Part shown: piece after piece, positions 9,741 to 20,944 of the stretch
Layout of the letters: each line of letters opens with the position of its first letter
How positions within the stretch are numbered: position 1 is the first letter of the stretch
Assembly: GCF_000151315.2 (NCBI RefSeq)
Contig: NW_011887293.1
Location: forward strand, 604,693-668,692
Origin: Capsaspora owczarzaki ATCC 30864
Lineage: Eukaryota > Opisthokonta > Filasterea
DNA length: 64,000 nucleotides
Reading direction: 5' to 3'
The notes under the pieces: model-generated
What the model saw: only the letters and a program-made list of their open reading frames with translations
Database searches by the model: none
Told to the model about the DNA's origin: nothing
Translations under genes and position numbers: made by a program

Positions 9741-12482
9741 ATGACTGCCGTTGTTGCCGTTTCACCGAGCCTCTCCGCGTCCGATCCAGACGAACCACAC
9801 TTTGACCATCGCGAGCACAGCGGAAGAGACACGGACGATGCTCGGTCTGGTCGGACGCCACACCGAACATCCTCGGCCCATCGCCAGGGCCACAACGAGG
9901 GCGAGGCGCCAAGTAGTGCCGGGCGCTCATCCAAGAAACCCAGCACTTCGTCCAAGCGAGCACCAGCCTCCTCCTCCTCTTCAGCCGCACAAGAACCACC
10001 AATGCCAAGCCAACAACAACAACAACCACCACAACCACCACCAGGCGACATGATGATGGCACCTGCGTTCCGCTACCCCATGTACCCGCCATTCATGCCG
10101 ATGAATATGATGCAGATGCCACAACCTGGCCCGCCAATGATGATGTCATACGCCACCTCGCCGCGCGGCATGCCAAACATGGGGCCGTCAGTGGTTGGAC
10201 AGTCGCCCTCGTCATCGACAAATAGCGAAGCAGGGTCTGTGCGGCCGCGCCCACGGAACTCTGCCAATGCCATCGCAACCAACTTGTTTGGAGCGCCAGC
10301 CAGCGCACGAAAAGGGCGGCCGGAGCAAAGCGACGCCGAGGACGCCGCGTCGAGCGACCCCCGCGCGCCCAGCAGCACTATTGACTATGGCGAGGACGAC
10401 GAGCTTGAGCTGGAGGATGACGCGCTGCCTGGAGACGAGGAAGAAGGCGAATTGAACAATCTTAGCAACATGGCGCCCGTTTCCGCCAAGATGGTCCGCG
10501 ACAAGCTCACAACCCTCCAAGCCATCATCACCGAGCGCATCAAAGACATCCAAGTGAACACTGTCTATGAGATTCTCAACTGGATTGGCTATCCCGTGCA
10601 AGTCATGTTTTCCAACATTCACTCGGCGAACGGCGAATTCTACATGTCGACGCGTTCGATTGGTGAATTCGTCCTGCACCTGCTCCATGCTTCCATGCCC
10701 GTCAAAACGAACGTCACGACAACCATCGTGCGAAAGTTCAAGTCCCTCGACCAGAACGTGTCCGACTATGGCCTCTTGGTCAAGACGGTTGGCCAAAAGC
10801 CCGAAAAGGTCTACATGGTGCAGAAGATTCCAATCGGCTCCCACGACCTGCCCCAAACGCCACAGCGTGGGCGAGGCTCTCACACCAACTCTCGCGGCAC
10901 GACCTTCTACTGGCCCGTCGCGTACATTCCCCGCATTATGCTTTCGCTCGTGGCCACTATCAACCGTTCGCGAGCATTCAAAGACATCCAGCCCTTGTCC
11001 ACCGGCGAGACGGAAGTTGTTGCCAGGACAAGCACACCCTCGAAGAGTTCAAGTTCCAACTCGGCAGCCGCTGGACGGACGAAAGGGCAGACCACCCCGA
11101 TCAAGAACGCCAACGTCCTATCGGTCAACAAGGGGAGCGTCGCTGTGATCAAGTCTGCAGCTGCGGGCAAAAGTTCGTCCTCCGCCAAGTCACCAGCTTC
11201 AAAGTCGCAACAGTCCTCTTCTCGCCCGCCCCCAATGTCGCCTCTATCTGCCGGCGGCCCGCCGTATCCGGGCATGATGCCGCAGATGATGATGCCGATG
11301 GGACCTGGCATGCCCCAAATGATGATGGGTCCGATGGGAATGCACATGGGCATGATGGGCGTCCCAGTGATGGGCGGCATGGTCCCCATGGTGATGGCTC
11401 AGCAGCAGCAAGCAGCAATGCAAGCTATGGGCCAGCACTACCCACCAGCGCCACACCAGATGCAGCAGCAGCAGCAACACCAAACACATCCGCAACAGCA
11501 ACACTCAAGTGCTCAGCAGCAGCAGCGGTCTAGGCAACAAACGCAAGCGGGAGGCCGCTCCTCGGTCAAGGAGCCCTCTGCCGCGTCTCAACATGAATCG
11601 CAAGGGCAATCAGAGACTCGCGATCCCTTGGCTGCCAGCGATGAAGATGTTGCCTCCGTGCAGGACGAGTCCGAGCACCATGATGACGACCAGGACTGGC
11701 ATGGCGAGCAGGACAAGGACGGCGAGGGTGATGATTATGCCGAAAGGGCACCGTCGCCTGCCTCCCTGTTAGCTCATGTCGCCGTGAATGCCATGTCAAA
11801 CACAACTCCCCCGTCATCGGCTGCCAAGCGTTTCGCCGGCCAAGCCGAAGGCGAGCCTGAGGGCTCGCGGCCTGCCAAGCGGTTTGCTCTGGACCGCGCT
11901 GCTGGTGGCCCCGAAGACGAGAACGATCGCACGTTGCTGGCCAAGCTCGGCGAAGAAGAGGAGCATTCGGAACGAGTGGGCTCCATCTTTCAAGAGGCTG
12001 CAGGCCATCGCGAGTCCTCCATGGCACAGAGCGTGCGTGGTGATGACGATGTGAGCAGTGACTACTCGTCCAATCCGGCTCGCGCAAAGCGACACCGGAA
12101 CGAGACGAGCGAGGAAACGGCCAACCGTCAACTTCTCGAAGAGGCCGAGGGGACCATGAGCGACCCTGACTCTGAGCTGTTTGATGAATCATCCATCACG
12201 CAAGCGCGAGCGTTGCGGCACACGATTCGCGAAAAGAAGCAGCGGCTGAATGAGTTGCAGCAAGCGCAACGCGCGTGCCAGAAGCGCCTGCTCGACCTCG
12301 AGAACGAAATGAAGGAGCAGCACGTCAACATCACCGGCCTTGTCTTTGAAATTGCCGAGTCCAAGGTGGAGTTGCACAAGCTCCGTGCCGACAACAAATC
12401 GCCCGCCGAGCTCGAAAATGACGACGACGAGGAAGAAGAGACGGATGCTCCGGTTGAACTCCCTGACGTTGATGCCCAATGA
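9741..12482 (+). CDS. Unrecognised 913-residue Q/M-rich protein with coiled coil
   Basis: A single uninterrupted frame begins at the first in-frame ATG and is preceded by an A-rich leader. I do not recognise the family. Residues 1-110 are hydrophilic and Ser/Pro-rich, and about 110-150 are Met/Pro-rich. An acidic patch follows at about 213-240. A more globular stretch spans about 243-420, with ordinary hydrophobic pattern (VYEILNWIGYPVQVMFSNI, STRSIGEFVLHLLHASM). Then come a Met/Gly/Pro tract (about 508-555), a Gln/His tract (about 553-610), a long acidic and Lys/Arg-rich region, and a predicted coiled coil (about 820-885) before an acidic end. The composition suggests a nuclear or RNA-granule protein, but that is inference. 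The frame's length and the structured block make it a credible gene. Confidence 0.75.
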   Translation: MTAVVAVSPSLSASDPDEPHFDHREHSGRDTDDARSGRTPHRTSSAHRQGHNEGEAPSSAGRSSKKPSTSSKRAPASSSSSAAQEPPMPSQQQQQPPQPPPGDMMMAPAFRYPMYPPFMPMNMMQMPQPGPPMMMSYATSPRGMPNMGPSVVGQSPSSSTNSEAGSVRPRPRNSANAIATNLFGAPASARKGRPEQSDAEDAASSDPRAPSSTIDYGEDDELELEDDALPGDEEEGELNNLSNMAPVSAKMVRDKLTTLQAIITERIKDIQVNTVYEILNWIGYPVQVMFSNIHSANGEFYMSTRSIGEFVLHLLHASMPVKTNVTTTIVRKFKSLDQNVSDYGLLVKTVGQKPEKVYMVQKIPIGSHDLPQTPQRGRGSHTNSRGTTFYWPVAYIPRIMLSLVATINRSRAFKDIQPLSTGETEVVARTSTPSKSSSSNSAAAGRTKGQTTPIKNANVLSVNKGSVAVIKSAAAGKSSSSAKSPASKSQQSSSRPPPMSPLSAGGPPYPGMMPQMMMPMGPGMPQMMMGPMGMHMGMMGVPVMGGMVPMVMAQQQQAAMQAMGQHYPPAPHQMQQQQQHQTHPQQQHSSAQQQQRSRQQTQAGGRSSVKEPSAASQHESQGQSETRDPLAASDEDVASVQDESEHHDDDQDWHGEQDKDGEGDDYAERAPSPASLLAHVAVNAMSNTTPPSSAAKRFAGQAEGEPEGSRPAKRFALDRAAGGPEDENDRTLLAKLGEEEEHSERVGSIFQEAAGHRESSMAQSVRGDDDVSSDYSSNPARAKRHRNETSEETANRQLLEEAEGTMSDPDSELFDESSITQARALRHTIREKKQRLNELQQAQRACQKRLLDLENEMKEQHVNITGLVFEIAESKVELHKLRADNKSPAELENDDDEEEETDAPVELPDVDAQ

Positions 12483-12898
12483 AAGGGAGGGGTTGTTCAC
12501 TCGTGGCTCTGTTTACTTTCAATCTCGCGTTTTCTTTTTCACTTGTGTGGCTTGCTTTCGTTCTCGTCACAAACCCCAGTTATGATCTCCAAAACCTTGC
12601 TTTTCTGTTTGTCGAGCGAGACTTTATCTTATCTTGTCGTTCTTAATTTTTTTGCTCTGTCCCATGTATTTTTTTTTGGGTGTGTGTGTGTGTGTCTTGT
12701 ATTATTTGTGTGCCATGGATGTTGTTGAAGTTGAGGGTGCGGGACTCTTTGTGTTGCCTGTTGAGATGTAACGACCAGCATCGCCCAATACATTGTATTT
12801 AATCTTCCATTCAAATCAATCCATCTCAATTTTCCATCCATCTAGATCTAAAACAAATCCAAAAAGAAAGCTGCCACGCAGTCAGAAAAAAAACAACC
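12483..12898. other. Intergenic, orphan gene 3' UTR / SPT2 promoter
   Basis: 416 bp, T-rich, with a short GT run near 12681-12694. No gene was seen. A degenerate duplicated CCATTCA/CCATC motif precedes the SPT2 start. Confidence 0.4.
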
Positions 12899-13568
12899 AT
12901 GGTCAAGGGGGACGAGACCAAGAGCAAGCGTCCAGCGCCTGCTGCCGAGCAGGAGGAGTTTGAAGAGACGCCGCTGCGCACTGCCATCTGGACGTACTTG
13001 GGCTATGCCATCCTGATTCTCTTTGGCCACTTCCGCGACTTTCTGCGCGACTGGGGCATCGAGAAGACCAAGTTCAAGCGCGAGACGGGCATGCAGGTAC
13101 AAAACAGACAGACAGTTAGCGAACTGTTGGATGAAAAGCGCTTCTTTTTTTTTTTTTTTTTTTTTTTGTTTGATTCAGTCGTCCTGCACTCACTGCTGCG
13201 GTGGGCTGAGCGGTGAGACGGGATGTAGATCAGTTGTGCAGCCAAGTCCGCTTCCGCGTTGCTCCTCTTTGCTTTCCTTCCCTTTTGCTGCAACCACAGT
13301 GTTTTGGAGAGCGAAGCGGTCCTTTTATTTTATTTTATTTTATTTTTTTATTTTATTTTATTTTTTATTTTATTTCATTTTATTTTTTCATCGTTTTTTA
13401 TTTTTTCAATCTCATCGCGTTTCGTGGCTCGGCTCGGGTGAAGGGCAACTAGCGTTCAACTCGCTCCCTGTGGATGAAAATGCATGTGGATTTCGGCGGA
13501 CTTGCTTTGTGGACGCAATCCCCCCCCCCTCCAAAGAAGAAAGCAATCGGCATCGTTTTGGGATTCAG

Positions 13569-13603
<35 letters not shown>

Positions 13604-15386
13604 AGCCACGTCGACCACTTCCATCCCAATGCAAAATCCCAATGCAAATCCCAGTGTGCAAACTCCAATCATCGCACGTCCGAGATGGAGGTCGCATGAC
13701 CACACTTCACTTTGTCAAATCGTTGTTTGTCTGACTTCTGAATTGCTTTATTGGCTTTGTTTGATCTTGGATTGATTTGGATTTTTTGGTTTTAGGGCTT
13801 TGTTCCGCTGTTTGCCGATTTCGAGGCCTTCTACACGCGAAACCTGTACATGCGCATCCGCGATTGCTGGAACCGCCCGATTAGCTCGGTGCCTGGAAGC
13901 CACTTTGACGTGCTTGAGCGCGCGACCGACGACTACAACTGGAACTTCCGCATGACGGGCCGCAAGATCCCGCTGCTCAATCTGGGCTCGTACAACTACC
14001 TGGGCTTTGCGCAAAACGAGGGACCCTGCGCTGACGCTGCCGCCCAGGCAATCCGCGAGTATGGCGTTGCTTCCGCCTCGTCCCGCACCGAGCTCGGCAC
14101 CTCCGAGCTCCACGTCAAGCTGGAGAAGCTCGTCGCCGAGTTTCTCGGCAAGGAGGACGCTGTGGTGGTCGGCATGGGCTTTGCCACCAACTCGACCATC
14201 ATCCCCATTCTGTGCGGCAAGGGCTCGCTCGTGATTAGCGACGAACTCAACCACGCCTCGCTCGTGCTCGGCTGCCGTCTCTCCGGAGCGTCCATCCAAG
14301 TGTTCAAGCACAACGACATTGAAGCGCTCGAGCGCCTGCTCAAGCGAGCTGTCGTCGAAGGCCAGCCCCGCACCCATCGCCCCTGGAAGAAGATTGTTAT
14401 TGTTGTCGAAGGCATTTACTCGATGGAGGGCAGCATTTTCCGACTTCCCGAGTTGATTGCTCTGAAGAAGAAGTATAAGGTATGGTGGGGGGGGAGTTTT
14501 CCAGGTTGTGCATGTTCCTGCTCGTGCGACTGGTGCTGATACGTTTGTTTGTTTTTGTTTTTCGTTTTGTTTGCTTGTTTGTTTGTTTGTTTGTTTGTTT
14601 GTTCTCTCCTTGTGCTAGGCTTATCTTTGGCTCGACGAGGCTCACAGCGTTGGCGCTCTGGGAGCTCACGGCCGTGGTGTGACCGAGTTCCACAACGTGG
14701 ATCCTGCAGACGTCGACATTATGATGGGCACGTTTACAAAGTCGTTTGGCTCGGCGGGAGGTTACTGCGCGGGATCGAAGGAGATTATCAACCACATGCG
14801 CACGCACGCCCACAGCTCATTCCACGCCACGTCCATGTCAGCACCAGTCGCGCAGCAAATCATCAGCTCCATGACTGTGATTATGGGCCGCGACGGCACT
14901 GACGACGGCCAACGCCGCATTGCGCAGCTGGCCGACAATGCGCGCTTCTTCCGCACAGAGCTCAAGAAGATGGGCTTTATTGTCTACGGCAATGATGCCT
15001 CCCCGATCGTGCCCTTGATGATTTTCCAAGCCTCGAAGATTGCGTATGTTTGTTGAAAGTTTTCAGGGGGGCGGAGGGTATCATATGTCGATCGTCATTC
15101 GGTGCATCTGACGTTGATGGTGCTTGAATTTGCTTGGTGTGTGTCTGTTTTCGTGTTCATTTGCAGTGCATTCTCACGAGAGTGCCTCAAGCGTGGTGTT
15201 GGCATTGTCGTTGTGGGTTTCCCAGCGACGCCAATCATCACCTCTCGCGCACGGTTCTGCCTCTCTGCTTCTCACACTCGCGAGGATCTCGAGAAGGCCC
15301 TGGCGGTCATTAGCGAGGTTGGCAATCTGCTGGGCATGAAGGTGTCGCAGAAGACTCCCAGCCGAGACTACGTTCTCCGTCGCTGA
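12899..15386 (+). CDS. SPTLC2: Serine palmitoyltransferase catalytic subunit 2
   Basis: This PLP enzyme condenses L-serine with palmitoyl-CoA to 3-ketosphinganine, the first step of sphingolipid synthesis, in the ER with an LCB1-type partner. Four exons (12899-13096, 13796-14479, 14619-15043, 15167-15386) give 508 residues. A hydrophobic segment near residues 31-46 fits the N-terminal membrane anchor. The core has [41 protein letters not shown] and the PLP-lysine motif [12 protein letters not shown] (K335). The lysine marks this as the catalytic LCB2 type, since LCB1 lacks it. Intron 1 is 699 bp and unusual: it holds a 22-T run, an ATTTT array and a 34-A run. Junctions are GT-AG and phases agree. 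Confidence 0.95.
13321..13411. repeat. ATTTT-type simple repeat
   Basis: A tract of TTTTA/TTTA units lies inside intron 1 of the SPT2 gene. Confidence 0.9.
13569..13602. repeat. Poly(A) run of about 34
   Basis: A pure A run lies on the sense strand of SPT2 intron 1. Its exact length should be treated as uncertain. Confidence 0.85.
14541..14602. repeat. (GTTT)n repeat
   Basis: GTTT/GTTTTT units fill most of SPT2 intron 2, up to the acceptor. Confidence 0.85.
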
Positions 15387-15887
15387 ACACGCTCAACGGG
15401 CCAATGTCGGGCCAACGAAAACAGCTCGACTGCCTTTTTTGTTCTTTCTTGCATTCATCTCCCTCCTTTAACTCTTTCACTCTTTCCGCTCTTCCGATCT
15501 TCCTCTGCTTCCGTTTTTTTTGTGCCTGCTGTCCACTTGTACTTGTTTCCGTTTTCCAGAAAATGTACAACTTGTTTTGATTCCACCCCCGTATGTATTC
15601 AAAGCCGTGTGTTCTTTCCATTTCTGGAGGCCTGTCTGGTACATGGACATGCTCGACCTTGAATTCTTTTCGTGTCACACTGCATTCCGGGGCAAAAGCT
15701 GTGCCCAAATGCTCGTTTTCGCCCCTCTTTGCCAAAGCACTCTTCCGCCGCCATTCTCTTTTCGTCCTTGTGAGTTGTTCATAACAGGGGGTCGGGGGAG
15801 TCGGGATTTAGCTGAAATCACCCCTTCCAATAGCAACATTTTTTTTTGAAACTTTTTTTTTCATTCTTTTTAGCGAGTTCATTCTTA

Positions 15888-15918
<31 letters not shown>

Positions 15919-15936
15919 GTTTGCTCGTCGTTTGGC
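15387..15936. other. Intergenic, SPT2 3' UTR / I-BAR gene promoter
   Basis: 550 bp. The distal part is T-rich, ending in a run of about 27 T just before the next ATG (15891-15918). No open frame resembles a protein. Confidence 0.4.
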
Positions 15937-18601
15937 ATGGGTTCGGACGACCACGAAAGCCCGCTTCGCTCTGCGGCACTCGAAGTGCTTGAGGCGCTGA
16001 AGGAAAACCAGGCGCCGATGGACGAGGCGTTGAAGGCCGCGTACCGATACGCGACGTCGCTCAAGCAGACCCTGGCGCTGTCTGCGGCATTCCTCGACTC
16101 GATGCAGGCCATCGCTGACGCTGCGCAGCGAACCAAAGGGCAGACGCCGCGGATTGGCGCGTCGCTGACCGAGCTGATCAACGCGCAGCGCCGTGTCGAG
16201 GCCAAGCGCAACGCATCGTGCTCGCTCATCACGACCGCCTTCATCATGCCCGTGCGCGAGCGGATGGGCAACGACCTCAAGCAGTTTGGCGTCCTCGAGA
16301 AGGAGTACGAGGCCATGACCCGCAAGGCCAAGTCCACCCTCAAGAAGGCCGCCGTCAACTCGGTCCGCATGACCAAGAAGGTCAAATCCGGCAAGGACGC
16401 CTCCACTGCCCTCGACTCGGCCATGCGCGAGGTCTCCAAGGCAGAGAAGCTCTTTGACGATGAGCAGCGCAAGACTGTAAGGGCGCAAAAAAAAAAAAAA
16501 AAAAAAAAAGTTGACTGTTGTATTTCAATACTCAGCAATGAGGGGGAATGGGGGGGGGACTGGGGGACTGTTTTTGCTTTGCGTCGAGTATGGGCTGCTT
16601 CTGGGCATCGCAACGTGGTTGGACGCGGAAGGGGGCGACGGCAGAGGGTTGAGATCTGGAAGCAAGCCCTTTTTATTATTATTATTATTATTTATTTTTT
16701 TTTTGAACTTTGCTTTTTGACTTTGGCATGGTGAAACCGCAACGCGAACTGTGGCTTTCGTGGGCGAACTGCTGCAGTGGCTCTCCGCGGGTGGTGTGGT
16801 CATGGTCGTGAATGCACAGACAAGGTGTCGCTTGGCCTGGGTGTCGACGACATCCAAAAAAACGTGCAGATGTGGACGAAAGTGAAATTCGGGCGTGAAA
16901 ATTCAAAAAAAAAAAAAAAAAAAAGCCAAAACAACGTTTCGTTTCACTCTTTCACTCGCGCTCCGGTCGCGGGTCGGTCGATGGTGGGTTTATGGAGGTG
17001 GGGGGAGCTGCCTCGCTGCGACGTAAGGTCTGCCAGACGTTGCATGTTCGCAAACCCCTCCCCCCTCCTTTGCTTTGGCCTGCGCTTTCCCGCCCGTTGC
17101 CGTTCCATTCACATGGCCGGTTTGTTGTTATCTCAAATTGATGCTTTATTTTTTTTTTTTTCCTATCCACCGTTGGTTTTTTTTTTCTTTCTCTTTCTCC
17201 TTTGCTCCTCCCCCCCCCCAAGGGCATCCTGTATGTGTGTGTGCGCGCGCGCGTTCCTGCGACGCTCATCTTGCAGTGATGATGGATGGCCACACTCCTC
17301 GTTGCGACTGTTTATTTTGTTTTTGTTTTTGTTTTGGGTTTTGGTTATTTTTGTCCTTTTGATTTTCAGCCAATCGCTCTGCTCGGGATCCGAAGCGGCA
17401 GATATCTGGCGTTTTTGACTCACTCACGGCGGGAAGAGATTGCGGGGTGGGATGTGGCGAAGAGAGATGCTGTTTCGTTTGATGAAACTGAAAATATCAA
17501 AAACCACTTCAAAACAACAAAGAGACACAGTTTTGAGCCACAGTTGTGGATTGAACTCGGCACTGCTACTGCTACTGTTACTACTGCTACAACTGCTACT
17601 ACTGCTACTACTGCTACCTCTACTGTTTGCGTTTTGCGTCAACGTGCCAACTCACAACCTGCATGCCTTTCTGTGTGCCTGCACCAACACCCCAACAGCT
17701 GAAAGAGTTCTTGACGGAAGAACGAAAGCGCTTCTGCTTCCTCGTCTCGTCGTACAGCGCGATCGTCAGCTCAGAGTACGATGAACACTACGAAGGCATT
17801 GCCATCGACCCCAAGATGCGCGTCTGCCTGGAACAGGCACTTTATCCCGACACGCTGCCAGAGGACTCGCTCAAGTACGTCGAAAGCATCCAGTCGATGA
17901 AGTCAGGCGCGTCCGAAACCAACCTCGCGAGCGCGTCTGGCGGCAGCGGCGCGTCGTCCCTCCACTCGATTCCGGAGGCTACGGCGGCAGCGGCATCCAG
18001 CTCGAGTGCCATGCCCCCTCCGCCCGCAGCGGCCACTCTGGACAAGAAGAAGCGCATGTCGTTCATCCGTAAGAAGGACGACTCGGAGAAGGCTGACAAG
18101 AAGGCCGCCGAGAAGGCAGAAAAGGAGCGTGAGAAGGCTGAGAAGGAGCGGGAGAAGGCAGAGAAGGAAGCCGCCAAAAAGGGCCTCGCCTCCACCTCCA
18201 CTTCTTCGTCCTCCTCTTCTGCACCCCCGCCTCCACCACCTCCATCTGCCGGTGGCGCCCCGCCTCCCCCGCCACCGCCTTCTGCTGGCGGTGCCCCGCC
18301 TCCGCCGCCGCCGCCGCCGTCCGGTGGTGCATCGATGCCTCCGCCGCCCCCACCACCAGCCGCAGGTGGAGCGATGCCCCCTCCGCCGCCTCCCCCGTCC
18401 ATGGGCGGAGGCATGCCACCGCCACCACCACCGCCGGCAGCTGTCAAAGCGGCTGGACCACCACCACCGCCGCCACCGCCGCCGCCGCCGGCAGACGACG
18501 ACGATCTGCCTGACGCGTCCAACAACCCGATGCTCGCTGCCTTGCAAAAGAAAAAGCTGAAGGCTGCCTCCACGAACGACCGATCCGGCCCGCAGCTGTA
18601 A
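15937..18601 (+). CDS. I-BAR (IMD) domain protein with poly-proline tract and WH2-like motif
   Basis: I-BAR proteins bind PI(4,5)P2 membranes and promote outward protrusions such as filopodia. Exon 1 (15937-16476) and exon 2 (17699-18601) give 480 residues, with a 1,222-bp intron. Residues 1 to about 230 match the MTSS1/ABBA I-BAR domain: AFLDSMQAIADAAQRTKG, then RIGASLTELINAQRRVEAK and EERKRFCFLVSSYSAIV. The junction falls within a segment contiguous in animal MTSS1, supporting the intron. A Lys/Glu-rich stretch (about 300-345) precedes proline clusters (about 355-445) like a formin FH1 region, able to bind profilin or SH3 domains. NNPMLAALQKKKLKAA (about 455-470) resembles a WH2 actin-binding motif. 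There is no SH3 domain, so it is nearer MTSS1 than IRSp53. Confidence 0.87.
17565..17622. repeat. (ACTGCT)n-type repeat in I-BAR intron
   Basis: Imperfect ACTGCT/ACTACT hexamer and trimer repeats lie about 75 bp upstream of the intron acceptor, where they also serve as pyrimidine-containing sequence. Confidence 0.8.
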
Positions 18602-18976
18602 CTTAATTAGTTTGTGTTTTTTTTTTTTCTTCTTCTTCTTTTGTTCTCCTTGTTCTCCGTTCCGCGCAATGCTGCCAGGCTCGTGAGCAGTCAACGCGAA
18701 TCTCGGTGCAACCCACCCATGTGCTCGCCGTGTCGTGTCTTGTGGATTGGGATCCGTTTGTATTGAATTTGTCAAAGGTTTGATATTTGATTTTTTGTAT
18801 ACTTTTTTTGCGTTTTTTTTTTTTCCTCCTCCCCCCCCCCAAATGCCCACTCTCTGAGTGGTGTGCTCAATAAACAAGCATTCGTCTCACCCTCCTCGGA
18901 CTACAGTATCAGGCACCGTATTTCTCAGCGAGCTTAGCTTCCAGTCCCCTTTTTGTTATCGTTATCATCAGCGCCA
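18602..18976. other. Intergenic, I-BAR 3' UTR / ACADSB-like promoter
   Basis: 375 bp, tandem orientation. T runs lie at 18619-18629 and 18815-18824 and a C run just after. No gene was seen. Position 18868-18873 has AATAAA, a possible poly(A) signal for the I-BAR gene. Confidence 0.4.
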
Positions 18977-20770
18977 ATGCTTTCCACTGTCGCGCGCCCA
19001 TTGCTTCGCGCCTCGCTCGCATCCGTGCCTCGTCGCATGCCAGTCGCAGCGGCCACGGCAGCCACTGCATCTTACTCAACCAAGCCGCAGCCGCTGACCA
19101 TCCTGACCGAAGACGAGCAGATGCTGGCCTCGACTGGTGAGGCCACATGAACAGCAGGATGGATGCGCTTTGATCACGATCACCGTCTTCTTGACTCACA
19201 GTGCCGCCTCACCAAAACACCCATCTGCAACAACGACTGATTCGAAATGCGATTGTTGTTGCAAAATCATCATCATCGACAGTTGCCCGCTTTGCGGAGG
19301 ACAAGATCCGACCTCGCGTGCGCCAGATGGACGCGGTGGGCAAGATTGACGCCGACATCCTGAAGGGCCTGCACGAGCAAGGCGTAAGTTGTGCAGCTAT
19401 ACTGTATAGCTGTATAGCTGTTTTGTTTGAGAATGGTGTGAATAGTGGTGGTTTGCAAATTCAATACTCTCATAATCCGACCTTTTGTTTTTGGGTTTTT
19501 GGGTGGTACAGCTGATGGGTGTTGAAATCCCGGCCGAGTATGGCGGCACGAACGCCAGCTTTATGAGCGCGTGCTTGGACTGGCCAAGGTCGATCCGGGC
19601 ATCAGTGTCATTGTCGATGTGCAAAACACTTTGATTGACAAACTGATCATGCATCACGCATCACGGCACCACTGCCCAGAAGGACAAGTACCTGCCGCGA
19701 CTTGCCACCGACATGGTAAATCAGTTCAATAGCACATTGGGAGGAAGAACAAAAAGCAATGCATCCACTCGGTGCTTAGCATTTGCTCGGGTGTTGCTGT
19801 AGGTCGGAAGCTTCTGCCTGTCGGAGGCTGGCAGCGGAAGCGATGCCTTTGCTCTGCAAACCAAGGCGGAAAAGAAGGGCGACGACTACATCCTCAACGG
19901 CACCAAGATGTGGATTACCAACGCTGCCGAGGCCGGCGTTTTCCTGGTCATGGCCAACGCCGACTTTTCCAAGGTGCGGAGTTGCTCGAGTTGAGGTTGG
20001 GGATTGTCATAGTTTCTTTCTTCCTTTGCTGTCGCTGGTCTCACGCTCTTTCCCCTTCTTCCTCCTTCTCAGGGCTACAAGGGCATCACTTGCTTCATCG
20101 TCGACCGCGACACCCCCGGCCTGGAGATTGGCAAGAAGGAAGACAAGCTCGGCATCCGCGCATCGTCGACCTGCTCGGTCAACTTGACCGACGTGCGTGT
20201 TCCGGCATCGAACATTCTCGGCAAGTTCGGTCAGGGCTACAAGTACGCCATCAGCATGCTGAACGAGGGTCGCATTGGCATTGGCGCACAGATGCTCGGC
20301 CTCGCCCAAGGTGTGTTTGACGTGACCATGCCTTACCTGCATCAGCGCAAGCAGTTCGGCACCATCATTGCCGAATTCCAAGGCATGCAGCACCAGATTG
20401 CGCAAGTCGCCACTGAAATCACGGCTGCTCGTCTGCTGGTCTACAACGCTGCGCGTCTGCAGGAGGCTGGCCGCCCGGTCGCTCAAGAAGCCGCGATGGC
20501 CAAGCTGTATGCCTCCCAGGTTGCTGAGACCAGCGCCTCCAAGTGCATCGAGTGGCTTGGCGGTGTGGGTTTCACCAAGGACTTCCCTGCAGAGAAGTAC
20601 TATCGTGGTATGTGTCCGAGCGACATTTTTGTTGTCGTGCAAGTGGAGATGGGTGAAGAATGCTCACTCTATGCTGAACAGATGTCAAGATTGGCAAGAT
20701 CTACGAAGGTACCTCCAACATTCAGCTGTCGACAATCGCCAAGTCCATTTCTGCGCAATACCGCAGCTAA
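18977..20770 (+). CDS. ACADSB: Short/branched-chain acyl-CoA dehydrogenase, frame broken in exon 3
   Basis: This FAD enzyme of mitochondrial isoleucine/valine catabolism oxidises 2-methyl-branched acyl-CoAs. Exons are 18977-19136, 19283-19383, 19512-19715, 19803-19973, 20073-20607 and 20682-20770 (about 420 codons). The start is rich in Ala and Arg, like a mitochondrial presequence. Matches to ACADSB are strong: [46 protein letters not shown]-like [16 protein letters not shown] and the catalytic-Glu motif [16 protein letters not shown]. Exon 3 does not read through: a base seems missing near 19569, and a 7-bp unit (GCATCAC) is doubled at 19651-19664. The second restores frame, but a TGA intervenes as written. 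Either the sequence has local errors or the gene has recently decayed. The start ATG is the first after a GTTATC-rich leader. Confidence 0.85.
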
Positions 20771-20944
20771 AAACAGCTCGTTTGGAGGCAAATGCGTTCA
20801 ATAATAGTCCATCTTTGTTCGTCTGCCTCCCTCCACGATCTCACCATCTTGATTGCCACATCTCCCAACCGTAATTGAAGAGCACCAAATAGGGGCAATG
20901 GGATGTATTGTATTGGGAGAGACAAGGGCTCTTTTTTTTTGTTT

